Part shown: positions 40,452 through 49,180 of the stretch, one piece after another
Layout: each line of letters opens with the position of its first letter
Numbering within the stretch: the stretch's first letter is position 1
DNA from: Aphodoplasma sp045541115
GTDB taxonomy: Bacteria > Bacillota > Clostridia > UBA1381 > UMGS1253
NCBI GenBank assembly: GCA_045541115.1
Contig: JAZQIM010000015.1
Span: forward strand, 81,314-145,313
DNA length: 64,000 nt
Reading direction: 5' to 3'
The notes under the pieces: generated by a model
Told to the model about the DNA's origin: nothing
The model's database searches: none
The model's input: only the letters and a program-made list of their open reading frames with translations
Program-made: the position numbers and the translations under genes

Positions 40452-42629
40452 CTAAGATTTTGAATATTCACGAATTCTTTTTGCAAGGCGTGTGCCTCGT
40501 TTTTCTGTATCCGTGCGTTTGATAGCAGTACATAATGCCTTTCGGTCACCGACAAATATAACACGTTCTTTACCACGGGTTACTGCCGTATAAACAAGCG
40601 GTCTTGTAAGCATAACATAGTGTGCCTTCTGCAGATTGATGATAACCGACTTATATTCCGCACCTTGAGCCTTATGTATGGTAGAAGCATAACCGAGGTC
40701 TATAAGGTCAAGCTCGGTGGAATCGTATTCCTTAACTCTGCCATCACCAAAGTCAATATATGCGGTTGTATCACCGGCACAACTTTCAATACGGGTAATG
40801 TACCCAATATCTCCGTTATTGACATCATCACGGTTTTTAATCTGCATTACCTTATCACCCTGACGGAATAGTCTTCTTCCGTGGGTAATCTCAGGTTTAT
40901 CAGGTGAACATGGATTGATAATATCACGGATTTTCTCATTAAGAGCATTGGCACCCGTTTCGGTTCGTTGCCTGAACGGAGTAAGCAGTGCGACATTATC
41001 TACACCATATTTCCCGACTTCCTCAACATACATCTGAGCAATGAGGTCTGCCGAAACAGTAATATCGCTCGAATCAATGAATTGGAAGTCATCACCATAC
41101 TCAAGCCCGACATTGTTCTGCTTGATAAGTTTTGCGTTAGTAGCAATGCGACTGCCTGCTGACTGTCTGAACACCTTTTCCAGTCTTACGGTAGGTATGC
41201 GTCCACAGCCTATCATTTCGTTCAGAACGGCTCCTGGACCAACAGAGGGTAACTGGTCTGCATCACCAACAAAAATCACTTGTGTGCCCGGTTTTAATGC
41301 TGAGAACAAGTTACCAGACAAATATATATCCAGCATAGAAGTCTCATCAATAAGAACAAGGTCTGCATCAATGTTTTCAGGACTGCCGTATTCACCATCT
41401 TCACCGGCCATTAAGCAAAGTGCCTTATGCACAGTGGATGAGTCATATCCGGTAGATTCCTCCATACGCCTTGCTGCACGACCTGTGGGAGCACAGCAAC
41501 AAATGATGTTTTTTGGATTGTTGTGGCTGTAAATATCAAGGATAGCACGCTGAATCGAAGTTTTTCCTGTACCGGGACCGCCTGTAATAATGGAGATGCC
41601 GTTGGTAAGAGCAGTTTTTACTGCCTCACGCTGTTCAGGAGCAAACCTGATTTTAAGTAACTTTTCCTCTTTGTCCAGTTCCGCATCCAGATTGTCATAC
41701 CGAAACTTCTTTTGCATGGCAAGCTGTCTTTCAAGGTAAATAGCAAGAACCTTTTCAGCAATATAAGTTCTGCCACTGTACAGACAATCATCATATACGC
41801 AGATTCTCTGATTGCTTATAAGCTCATTTGCATATTTGCCGACAATTCCTGCCGTAAGCTCAGGTGTTTCAAGTGTCTTTAAGCATTCTTTGATAAAATC
41901 GTCTTTTTCAATACACAAATGACCTCTTGTTTCTGCATCGGTCAGTGTGTATAAAATCCCTTCAGATATTCTTTCGGGGCACATTGTATCAAAGCCCATA
42001 CTCATTGCAATTTTGTCTGCTGTCTTAAATCCAATACCTGCAAGTTCACATAGACGGTACGGATGCTCCTGAACAATCTTGATAGCATCTTTACCGTATT
42101 CCTTATAAAGCTTCACAGCTCGGTTTGGTGTGATACCGTAAGGAGTCAAAAACGCAATTACATCTCTGGCACCCCGGTTTGCAAGGTAAGAATCGCAGAT
42201 CTTTTTGAGTTTGGATTCGCTGATACCTGAAATTTTGATAAGTTTCTCCGGAGCCTGGTCCAGCACATCAAGGGTTTCCAGACCAAATGCTGCGAATATT
42301 CTTTCAGCAAGCTTAGGTCCTATACCTTTAATCTGACCTGACGAGAGATAAGCAATAATGCCTTCCTTGGTTGGCTTAATCACTTCCTCATAGGTTTCGA
42401 CCTCAAACTGAAGTCCGTGCTTTGAATTTTTGCTCCATTGACCTTTCATATCGTACCGAATTTTATCCGAAACAGGAAGCGAGTAACCGACTGCTTTAAC
42501 CTGTGTTACGGAATTTCCAGCACTGTCAAGAACCTTTTCGCAGGGCGTATAAACTGCCACCATATAACTGCCGGGAGTGATATTTCCGACATTGCTGGGG
42601 TAAACTAACCTGCTAAACTGACATAACAT
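40452..42629 (-). CDS. recD2: RecD2-like ATP-dependent DNA helicase
   Basis: 725 residues with tandem helix-hairpin-helix motifs (IKGIGPKLAERIF, KISGISESKLKKI, LAGIGFKTADKIA) in the first 250, then superfamily 1B helicase motifs: Walker A ITGGPGTGKT (near 350), Walker B DLVLIDETSMLD, VGDADQLPSVGPG and the C-terminal TIHKAQGAEYKSV, VYTAVTRGKE. The ATG at 42629 was chosen behind AAAGGAG; the longer frame overlaps the preceding gene. It moves 5'-to-3' on DNA in the known family. Confidence 0.93.
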   Translation of the reverse strand: MLCQFSRLVYPSNVGNITPGSYMVAVYTPCEKVLDSAGNSVTQVKAVGYSLPVSDKIRYDMKGQWSKNSKHGLQFEVETYEEVIKPTKEGIIAYLSSGQIKGIGPKLAERIFAAFGLETLDVLDQAPEKLIKISGISESKLKKICDSYLANRGARDVIAFLTPYGITPNRAVKLYKEYGKDAIKIVQEHPYRLCELAGIGFKTADKIAMSMGFDTMCPERISEGILYTLTDAETRGHLCIEKDDFIKECLKTLETPELTAGIVGKYANELISNQRICVYDDCLYSGRTYIAEKVLAIYLERQLAMQKKFRYDNLDAELDKEEKLLKIRFAPEQREAVKTALTNGISIITGGPGTGKTSIQRAILDIYSHNNPKNIICCCAPTGRAARRMEESTGYDSSTVHKALCLMAGEDGEYGSPENIDADLVLIDETSMLDIYLSGNLFSALKPGTQVIFVGDADQLPSVGPGAVLNEMIGCGRIPTVRLEKVFRQSAGSRIATNAKLIKQNNVGLEYGDDFQFIDSSDITVSADLIAQMYVEEVGKYGVDNVALLTPFRQRTETGANALNEKIRDIINPCSPDKPEITHGRRLFRQGDKVMQIKNRDDVNNGDIGYITRIESCAGDTTAYIDFGDGRVKEYDSTELDLIDLGYASTIHKAQGAEYKSVIINLQKAHYVMLTRPLVYTAVTRGKERVIFVGDRKALCTAIKRTDTEKRGTRLAKRIREYSKS

Positions 42630-42645
42630 ATCATTTCTCCTTTCG

Positions 42646-43305
42646 TTAAGCGATAGGTACGAGTACCTTTTGAGTCTGGGGAATAAATATCTCCTCATCC
42701 TCAACGGTATAATTGTTAGCACAGTCAAGAGCATAATCAACGATGGAATCAGCAAGCTTGTCGAGTTCCTGAACCAGTCTGACACGTGCTCTTATATCAT
42801 CAATGTCCCAGTCTTCAAAGTCTTCACCATCATCGGTTCCGCGTCCTGGATACACAGAGATATTAAGAGAAGGTGTCGTAACGTCAACACGGTTGGGTGT
42901 TCTGCATCTTCCACAGATATTACCGGTTTCTTTTACGCTCTTGTAGTTTTTCTGCCCGCAAGCGATGCAGAACGATTTATATTCGGATACAGTTGCCGTT
43001 CCTTGATAAAGGACCAGATAACCACCGTTTCTGCCGTTCATGCCCGCTTGCCACAGGTAATTGTGTTCGCTGTTGAACTCATTTATGAGGTCTTTTATCC
43101 CATAAAAAAACTCCTGAACCTGAATCATATCGAAGAGCTTGTTAACTATCTCAGAGTCAAGACCGAGCCTTGTTATTTTGAGATTACAAGCATACGATTG
43201 TGATCCATTCCAGGAGTTCGCAGTAAAATAGCGAAAATGTTTGGTAAGGAAATCCGTCATTGCTTTTCTTGAGCGCATATCAATAGGATGATAGAACCTT
43301 TTCAA
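42646..43305 (-). CDS. Zinc-ribbon protein of unknown function
   Basis: 219 residues. A four-cysteine zinc ribbon (CIACGQ...CGRCRTP, near 115-140) is followed by an acidic stretch (GTDDGEDFEDWDID) and a helical C-terminus. The start is probably TTG 43305, overlapping the upstream TGA. It lies 16 bp before recD2, suggesting a DNA-related role, but the protein is not recognised. Confidence 0.55.
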   Translation of the reverse strand: MKRFYHPIDMRSRKAMTDFLTKHFRYFTANSWNGSQSYACNLKITRLGLDSEIVNKLFDMIQVQEFFYGIKDLINEFNSEHNYLWQAGMNGRNGGYLVLYQGTATVSEYKSFCIACGQKNYKSVKETGNICGRCRTPNRVDVTTPSLNISVYPGRGTDDGEDFEDWDIDDIRARVRLVQELDKLADSIVDYALDCANNYTVEDEEIFIPQTQKVLVPIA

Positions 43306-43832
43306 GTCACATCACCGCCGATCCCGCGTAAGCGTACATTACATGCCAACATCGGATGGTTTCTGTCGAGGGAAACAATTGATTTATCGCCACCGTTTGT
43401 AGTTACGATTTTCTTTGCCTGCGCATATACATCGTCATCGAAGACGAGTATATTCATATTCAGCTTGGCTGCCTTAACAATTTCTGATAACATTCCATCG
43501 CTGATACGGTCGCCGCAAACCAAAAGAATTTCGCACTGTTCAAGAAGCTTTAATCCGAACTCAAGAGCCAATGCACGTTCTGCAGGTACTTTATCGCAGA
43601 GAAGTGCCGGAAGATACGCATGAGGTGCTCTTGCAATACATCCGAGAATTTCGGATGCGTAATACATATACGCCTTTGCATCCTGCATGTTCTGCAATAC
43701 CTGTTCTTTGCTTGAAGCTCCAAGAGGAGAACAGATATAAGCCTTCTTTTTACAACGGTTATAGGTTAGCATCTGCTCATTAAGACGGTTTTCCCATCCG
43801 TCAGTAAAGATACAATTATTCATAATGTTCAT
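43302..43832 (-). CDS. DUF4406/DUF7768-like nucleoside deoxyribosyltransferase-fold protein
   Basis: 176 residues; from residue 30 it reads KAYICSPLGASSKEQVLQNM, then APHAYLPALLCD and CEILLVCGDRISDGM, the pattern of the small family related to nucleoside 2-deoxyribosyltransferases often carried by phages and mobile elements. Substrate unknown; nucleotide salvage or modification is possible. Two ATGs (43832, 43823) follow AGGAGG at short and long spacing, so the exact start is open. Confidence 0.65.
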   Translation of the reverse strand: MNIMNNCIFTDGWENRLNEQMLTYNRCKKKAYICSPLGASSKEQVLQNMQDAKAYMYYASEILGCIARAPHAYLPALLCDKVPAERALALEFGLKLLEQCEILLVCGDRISDGMLSEIVKAAKLNMNILVFDDDVYAQAKKIVTTNGGDKSIVSLDRNHPMLACNVRLRGIGGDVT

Positions 43833-43838
43833 TTCCTC

Positions 43839-44876
43839 CTATAAAGGTTGGACAGACAGTTTTAATTTTCTGCTTTCAGTTGTTGTAACCAACTCGCTGT
43901 GTATGGTTGGGTACTTTTTCTTGAGCAGTGTCGTGTCTGTTCGTGTAGATGTTTTAGTTGCAAAATCAATGAGTATTTTATCGGTGGTTGTTTCCATAAC
44001 ACCGTGTTCATGCTTTTTCATTAATTCCGCGATTCGCACTGAATGTGCCTCAATCTCCTTTTCGTATTTTTTGATGTCGTCCCTACACAGTGCAATTTCA
44101 TTCTGCAGAGTAAGAATACGACGTGCATGACTCTCATACTTTGGTGATAAATCAATAGTAGGAAGAGTCGGATCGCTTGCCCCGTAAATCCTTGCCAGAG
44201 ATTCAAGTGCGAGCTTAGGTGCAATGCTGTCCATTTTGGGCGGTTTGTCATGCTCAAGGCTCCATATCCATTCATCAAGCTTTTCAAAGATCATATCTTC
44301 TTTGGCTTTATCACGGACAAGTCCGGGCATTGCCATATCGTTATCAGGGTTATTGCCCCATAACGCAGAAAAATCTCCGAAGCCCAAATCCAGAACTGCA
44401 AGATAATACCTGAGCTGAAATTCATAATACAGTGGGTATTTATCATTTGCCCATTCGGATGCATTGTGATATGTACAGCTTTTACATTCCAGTACACCCG
44501 GTTCGCCATCGTTCGCACGAATAATTCGGCGGTCAATGTCTGCCAGAGCATATTTATGGTCTGCGTGCTGATACATATTGGTATCTTCAATTACGGTATT
44601 TCCCGTTTTAACAGCATAAAAGTGAGCACATATCGGTTCAAGGAAGTGTCCCATCTCCAACTGGTTCGCATTTGCTTTAACGGAAGGCTTTGCTCTGCCT
44701 TTTTTTATCATCCATAATTCAAGAGGTGTTGTCCATGGTGATACACCAAAAATCGCTGCAACATCGCTGCCACCGACAGTATAAGGTATATCGCCTTTGG
44801 GACCGTGCATACGCGCAGCAAGCCAGGTCGGTCTGTCCATACCGGCAGTGTCACACAGGATATTCGGTGCTGCCAT
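43839..44876 (-). CDS. YqaJ-family viral recombinase/exonuclease
   Basis: 345 residues of the YqaJ (lambda-exonuclease-like) family. The N-terminal GGSDVAAIFGVSPWTTPLELW, EMGHFLEPICAHFY and VLECKSCTYHN with YYEFQLRYYLAVL carry the expected Glu/Asp/Lys nuclease residues. It should resect double-strand ends to give 3' overhangs for an annealing protein (candidate at 39166-39969). Its ATG shares a base with the TGA of the DUF932-like gene. A coiled-coil tail (residues about 255-310) is unusual. Confidence 0.85.
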   Translation of the reverse strand: MAAPNILCDTAGMDRPTWLAARMHGPKGDIPYTVGGSDVAAIFGVSPWTTPLELWMIKKGRAKPSVKANANQLEMGHFLEPICAHFYAVKTGNTVIEDTNMYQHADHKYALADIDRRIIRANDGEPGVLECKSCTYHNASEWANDKYPLYYEFQLRYYLAVLDLGFGDFSALWGNNPDNDMAMPGLVRDKAKEDMIFEKLDEWIWSLEHDKPPKMDSIAPKLALESLARIYGASDPTLPTIDLSPKYESHARRILTLQNEIALCRDDIKKYEKEIEAHSVRIAELMKKHEHGVMETTTDKILIDFATKTSTRTDTTLLKKKYPTIHSELVTTTESRKLKLSVQPL

Positions 44877-46015
44877 CAGTAACTCACCGCCTTAGCAAGG
44901 TCATACTGCTCCCAGTCAAATGACAGAGTTCTGGCAAGGTTCTCTTCGATAAACAAAAGCTTACTTTCGGGAGTATTCTCCGTTTTCAGAAGGAACATTA
45001 TTTCCTGCATAGCCATAAATACATCATGAGCTGTAGCAGGACCGCCACCGTATGACATTTCAAACATCTGGATTGCTCCAACAGCTGCTTTCTTCGGCAT
45101 ACTGAGTTTCTTGCAAATCCTTGTCATTGCATTAACCGGATATGTAAGTGTAATTTCAGTGAGCTTCTGAAGCTTTGCAATCGAGTCACCAAACTGGGCA
45201 AAGAGTTGGTCGAGAGCTTTGGTAAAATCCTCAACCTTAGATTGATGTCTGTGGTCAACCGCAATACAGCTTCCAATATGAATTGGATACTGTCCGCCCA
45301 TAAGTAAAGCCGATACCTTTGCAGATGCAACACCTGTATCCGAGGTCATAAATCTGATGCCCGGAACAAGGTTCTTTGCAAGGTAAGATTTACCTATAGA
45401 ATCAAGGTGCTTTGCGTAGTTACCAACCAGGTCATCTTTTTGGTTTGGCATAGTCCATGATGCACTGGTAAGTGAATGATCAGAATAACCGCATTCAAAC
45501 TCGTTTCCGGGGAAGCGTGCATCCAATGTATTTTGAAGTGTCAGTAGAAGCTCATCAATCGGAAGTACGGAATAATCTACCGCATCACCGGAGTGAACAG
45601 CAGATACCTTTTCATCTCTTATGAGTATAAGAGCATCCGAGGGATAAAGCTTCAGGCATTCGTTCAAAACATCAGATAACACCTTACGGCTGAGTTTCGG
45701 AAGTACGGTTCCTCCGATTTTTGCTCTGTCGAGCAGACTTTTGTAGGCTGTGGTACGGATAGGATAAACTGCACCGTCAATATCCATAGCCAGACCGAGA
45801 TTTTCCGCCGTATCGTCAACCGCATCTCGCGTGACTCCGGGCGCCATCGGTAACGAACAAGAATACAGCGGAGAGTTAGCATCAAGCGGTTCAATCTGCA
45901 ATTCATTTACTTTGCAGCGAACCCACTGGCTGTCCTTCGACTGTTTCTCGTGGTAGTCCCTCATCGTAGGATAGGAACTGAACGTGGTGTAAAAACCATC
46001 TTGACATTGTAGCAT
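44876..46015 (-). CDS. DUF932-like element protein
   Basis: 379 residues resembling the DUF932 family of plasmid and phage proteins (SWTMPNQKDDLVGNY, GIRFMTSDTGVASAKVSALL, IHIGSCIAVDHRHQSKVEDF). Function unknown; it accompanies recombination genes in many elements. It is the first gene after the 95-bp duplicated promoter-leader block, with a 190-nt leader that includes a terminator hairpin. ATG 46015 has AAAGGAG upstream. Confidence 0.65.
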   Translation of the reverse strand: MLQCQDGFYTTFSSYPTMRDYHEKQSKDSQWVRCKVNELQIEPLDANSPLYSCSLPMAPGVTRDAVDDTAENLGLAMDIDGAVYPIRTTAYKSLLDRAKIGGTVLPKLSRKVLSDVLNECLKLYPSDALILIRDEKVSAVHSGDAVDYSVLPIDELLLTLQNTLDARFPGNEFECGYSDHSLTSASWTMPNQKDDLVGNYAKHLDSIGKSYLAKNLVPGIRFMTSDTGVASAKVSALLMGGQYPIHIGSCIAVDHRHQSKVEDFTKALDQLFAQFGDSIAKLQKLTEITLTYPVNAMTRICKKLSMPKKAAVGAIQMFEMSYGGGPATAHDVFMAMQEIMFLLKTENTPESKLLFIEENLARTLSFDWEQYDLAKAVSY

Positions 46016-46126
46016 AGAAATGCTCCTTTCTTTGTAGGCTTTCGCCTGTGATAATATAACAAAAGCCAACAAAACCCGAAGGTGATGTTGGCCTGTGTCC
46101 AAAATATTTGGCGAGAAAACAAAAAA

Positions 46127-46155
46127 GTGCCATCCGCGCATAGCGCAAATGACAC
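46127..46155 (-). terminator. Leader terminator, copy 1
   Basis: On the minus strand GTGTCAT...ATGGCAC with an inner GCGC-ATA-GCGC hairpin, then TTTTTTG. It lies between the promoter (46212-46240) and the DUF932-like gene. A second hairpin GCCAACA/TGTTGGC lies at about 46065-46093, perhaps an alternative fold. Confidence 0.7.
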
Positions 46156-46244
46156 TGTGTAAACTCTGATAACTGTGATTTCTCTATGGAAACCTTGAAA
46201 CTTATATAAGTATTATATCAGAAATTTTCACAATAGTCAATCCA
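46150..46244 (-). promoter_or_regulatory. Duplicated promoter-leader block, copy 1
   Basis: Minus-strand TTGACT (46235-46240) and TATAAT (46212-46217), 17-bp spacing, followed by about 60 transcribed bases nearly identical to copy 2 at 56512-56606 (about 60 of 66 over the -10 box and leader). The conserved stretch includes GTTTCAAGGTTTCCA and GAGAAATCACAGTT. The spacer between -35 and -10 is not conserved. Confidence 0.8.
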
Positions 46245-46326
46245 TTTGGATAAGAAAGGGCATTTTGTTTACATACAAAGTTCTAAAACAAAAGAGGTGC
46301 TACCGTAGTAACACCCCTTAATATGA

Positions 46327-47250
46327 CTATGCCGCACTCCTGTTAAGTTTCCACATACCGCGACCGGTATGAAGAAAGTGCGCAGGATTGCATTGCAAGG
46401 TTTGGCGGATTTTTTCTTTCCACCATTTATTCGATTTTGTCTTTTCGTGATTTTCGATCTGTTCGTATAGATATGAAAGCGGAACTTCAGATGTACACTC
46501 CTCAAGAACCGAGGCAACAACGTCTTTCCATGATGCTTCTTTTATATCTCGCATATCGGTAATAAACTGCTTTGCAGCAATAACCGGAATAATAAGAGAG
46601 TTATCCTTGCGAACTATCATCACGTATTCATGCAGAATCGGGATAAAAGAACCACTGTAATTGGTGTTGTCCGAAAAACAATTATGCTGGGCTTTTATAA
46701 TGATATTCTCAAGAGAGCCCGGCTTAACTATCTCAGACAGCATACTGTACAGTTTTCCTTTTTTCTTTATATCTCCCATAAGGACTGCCATACGACCACC
46801 TTTTTCAAGAGATGAAAACTGCTTCATCATAGCGTAATTCATTGCTTCAACGAAGCTTTCCCAATCCTGTATCCTGGACAAATCAAACTGCATCGGGTTA
46901 TATCCATACCGATTTTCAACATCAGATGCTTTATACATAACATCCGAGTATTTTATAATATCCCAGTATGGAGGATGCCAAAAGATAAACTCAGGGCGTT
47001 CCTGAATTTCACAATTCATAATGTCAAACCCACTGTGCAAATCATAAAGACGGCTTTTGATACCGCATTTATCTGCAGCAGCTTTCGTTGTACCGCTACC
47101 GCACATATAATCGCAGATTTCAACGGGCTTAAAGAATCCTATCAGGTCCTCAATAAGCTTCGGAGAACAATTTCCGCGATAACGGTTGTTACCACCTTCA
47201 CCACGTTCCGGGTATGACACGATACTGGTTAATTTACGACTGTTACTCAT
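46327..47250 (-). CDS. Solitary DNA methylase (N6-A/N4-C type) with C-terminal winged-helix-like domain
   Basis: 307 residues. Motif I is DYMCGSGTTKAA (near 45) and motif IV is HPPYWDII (near 85), the amino-methyltransferase pattern in I-IV order. The last 65 residues (SWKDVVASVLEECTSEVPLSYLYEQI) look like a HARE-HTH-type helical domain of restriction-linked proteins. No nuclease gene is next to it, so protection of the element's DNA or regulation is likely. Its ATG overlaps the upstream gene by eight bases behind GGAGGG. Confidence 0.78.
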   Translation of the reverse strand: MSNSRKLTSIVSYPERGEGGNNRYRGNCSPKLIEDLIGFFKPVEICDYMCGSGTTKAAADKCGIKSRLYDLHSGFDIMNCEIQERPEFIFWHPPYWDIIKYSDVMYKASDVENRYGYNPMQFDLSRIQDWESFVEAMNYAMMKQFSSLEKGGRMAVLMGDIKKKGKLYSMLSEIVKPGSLENIIIKAQHNCFSDNTNYSGSFIPILHEYVMIVRKDNSLIIPVIAAKQFITDMRDIKEASWKDVVASVLEECTSEVPLSYLYEQIENHEKTKSNKWWKEKIRQTLQCNPAHFLHTGRGMWKLNRSAA

Positions 47251-47491
47251 TTTTCTTTCCCTCCATGGGCGTAATGAGATGTCGTGTACGTCTGTAAATC
47301 TTCTGCATATCAAAACCGCAACCACGTTCAAACGGAATAAAAGTCATATCCCATAGCGGTCTCCTAATTAAAAGACCGGGTATCAGCACTCCATCATCAT
47401 TGTAAAAAACATAATAAACGGTTATTTTGCAAAGATATCTACAATACAGAGTCATTCCTATAAAAAAGAGAATTATCCAAATAAAATCCAT
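47243..47491 (-). CDS. Small single-span membrane protein
   Basis: 82 residues: an N-terminal hydrophobic segment (FIWIILFFIGMTLYCRYL, residues 3-20) and a basic cytosolic tail (IYRRTRHLITPMEGKKNE). No family recognised. ATG 47491 follows GGGGGTG; the gene overlaps the methylase start and is 17 bp after the PQ-loop gene, so the three are likely co-expressed. Confidence 0.55.
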   Translation of the reverse strand: MDFIWIILFFIGMTLYCRYLCKITVYYVFYNDDGVLIPGLLIRRPLWDMTFIPFERGCGFDMQKIYRRTRHLITPMEGKKNE

Positions 47492-47508
47492 AAATGTCAC
47501 CCCCAGAA

Positions 47509-48057
47509 TTACCACGGAACCCAATTGTCTTCTATGTTTGCCGTGCGTTTTGTGGTGCATTGTTCTTCGGAATAAACTTCATATTCAGTATCATATAGCA
47601 GAAGTGCTTCTGATTCCAGTGTCGAATCAACATCGTATGGAGAACGATAAATTTTCGTAATCTCCTTTGTTCTGACATTCACTTCACACGGAGTAATAAC
47701 CTTTGAGCCGTCTTCCCATTTTGTAACATAATACGCATGATGTGTAACCAAATCGGGGTTACGCTCTTTCATGATACGATTATACTCACGAAGCCTGTAT
47801 CTGATAATCAAGGTGGAAATTAATGATACGAGAATTAGTGAAAGTGTATTCGTTACCAAAAACATATATCCACAGTCGTTCTTAGATAAATCAACTGCGT
47901 ATATTTCCATCAATCCTATACCCAATGTGAGATACAAGTAGGTTTTAAGATTAAGATCTCCGCAAGATTTTGTGCGAAGTAATTGTCTGATTTGAGGCAG
48001 ATAGCCAAAAGCTAATATTAAACCTCCAACCAATTGTAGAAAATCAAAAAAAGTCAT
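47509..48057 (-). CDS. PQ-loop (SemiSWEET-like) membrane protein with a C-terminal soluble domain
   Basis: 182 residues. The N-terminal 85 hold three transmembrane helices with a PQ-loop motif (AFGYLPQIRQLLRTKS), as in bacterial SemiSWEET half-transporters. The remaining ~95 residues (from HHAYYVTKWEDGSKVI) are soluble and unfamiliar. Half-transporters work as dimers; cargo unknown. Such a fusion in a mobile element is unexpected. It starts behind AGGAGG. Confidence 0.65.
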   Translation of the reverse strand: MTFFDFLQLVGGLILAFGYLPQIRQLLRTKSCGDLNLKTYLYLTLGIGLMEIYAVDLSKNDCGYMFLVTNTLSLILVSLISTLIIRYRLREYNRIMKERNPDLVTHHAYYVTKWEDGSKVITPCEVNVRTKEITKIYRSPYDVDSTLESEALLLYDTEYEVYSEEQCTTKRTANIEDNWVPW

Positions 48058-48073
48058 AGTGGGACCTCCTTAA

Positions 48074-48292
48074 TTAAAATGGTAATTCATCTTGATACAA
48101 CCGTTCTTTGCGACGGTTTTTTATGTATTTAACGGGATGCATATTTAACCTCAGACTGCGATATGTATATGTTTTCTGGCAGTCCATACAGGTTAATGTT
48201 GTCCCGTATGAAATAAAGAATAGGCTTGTCCTGCAGTAATCTCCGTACTGCTCAACACGATGCTTATGAAGACAGGTTTTCGGGATTTGCAT
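48074..48292 (-). CDS. Small cysteine-containing hypothetical protein
   Basis: 72 residues with a possible metal site (HKHRVEQYGDYC and CMDCQKTY) and a basic C-terminus (KNRRKERLYQDELPF). ATG 48292 follows AAAGGAG inside the end of the preceding gene. Not recognised. Confidence 0.5.
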   Translation of the reverse strand: MQIPKTCLHKHRVEQYGDYCRTSLFFISYGTTLTCMDCQKTYTYRSLRLNMHPVKYIKNRRKERLYQDELPF

Positions 48293-49166
48293 TACTATCA
48301 GCTCCTTTTGCCATCGAAACAGCTTTATCAACTAACCGATGTCCTATTTCAGAAATGCTTTCCCAATACGAAGAATGGAAACAGTCGTTTTTGTCCAAAG
48401 CGTCGCTGATATACTCAGGCAAATTCGGATCATTAATAAGCATCTGGTACTGTTCATCTGAGAGATGTTTTAGCTCCTCCCAAGGCTCAATTTGCTTGAT
48501 AAAGTCAGCAATGCGTGCTTCATCAATTTTTATATCCGCAACAATTTCCATAAACGCATCAGAAAGACATAATTCCTTTTCTTCAACTGAAATGATGAAG
48601 TGGTATTCGCAATGACTCCCATTGACATAACATTCGTAAGAATCTGTACCACCTTCCTCAACGAACTGGCTGTTACATCCAAGATCGGCAATTATACCAT
48701 TGTTAGCTTCGATACCAAGCCGTAGCTTAAATTCGCGGATAGCTTCATCACGGCTTGCAAACAAATCTGTTGAATAACCATATTCATCATTGTTAGCCCA
48801 ATCTTCGGTAAGCGAATAAACTGTAATCAACTTCTGTCCTTTTCGCTTCTCGGAAGTTGAAAAAATCATTTCTGGCGACATTGCAACATAATCAAGTGCA
48901 ATATCTTCCATATTTTTTTCTTCACCATAAAGCTGAGAAAAGCGTTTCTCAAATTCCATAATGTCTTCAGGAAGCAACGGAGCATCAAATTGACAGTATA
49001 TATCAGGGGTATCGTTTTCGGTTTCTTTATCATCTCCGTCTCGGATTTCAACTATCACACCGACAAGCCCCTCATACTCACTTTGGTTATTAGCCGCAAT
49101 CTGCTCACCAATGGTGTAAGTAATGCCATCATACTGAAAGGTTTCACCCTTGTTTAATAAAATCAT
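48264..49166 (-). CDS. Hypothetical protein of the mobile element
   Basis: 300 residues, acidic, no transmembrane segment. A beta-rich N-terminus (GETFQYDGITYTIGEQI) is followed by segments such as SQFVEEGGTDSYECYVNGSH and a helical C-terminus. Not recognised. ATG 49166 is preceded by an AGGAGG-GGAG run. It overlaps the next gene by 29 bases. Confidence 0.5.
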   Translation of the reverse strand: MILLNKGETFQYDGITYTIGEQIAANNQSEYEGLVGVIVEIRDGDDKETENDTPDIYCQFDAPLLPEDIMEFEKRFSQLYGEEKNMEDIALDYVAMSPEMIFSTSEKRKGQKLITVYSLTEDWANNDEYGYSTDLFASRDEAIREFKLRLGIEANNGIIADLGCNSQFVEEGGTDSYECYVNGSHCEYHFIISVEEKELCLSDAFMEIVADIKIDEARIADFIKQIEPWEELKHLSDEQYQMLINDPNLPEYISDALDKNDCFHSSYWESISEIGHRLVDKAVSMAKGADSNANPENLSS

Positions 49167-49180
49167 CTCCAGACACCTCC

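Noticed and set aside
46327..47250. Complete restriction-modification system
   Set aside because: Only the methylase is present; neighbouring genes have no nuclease motif.
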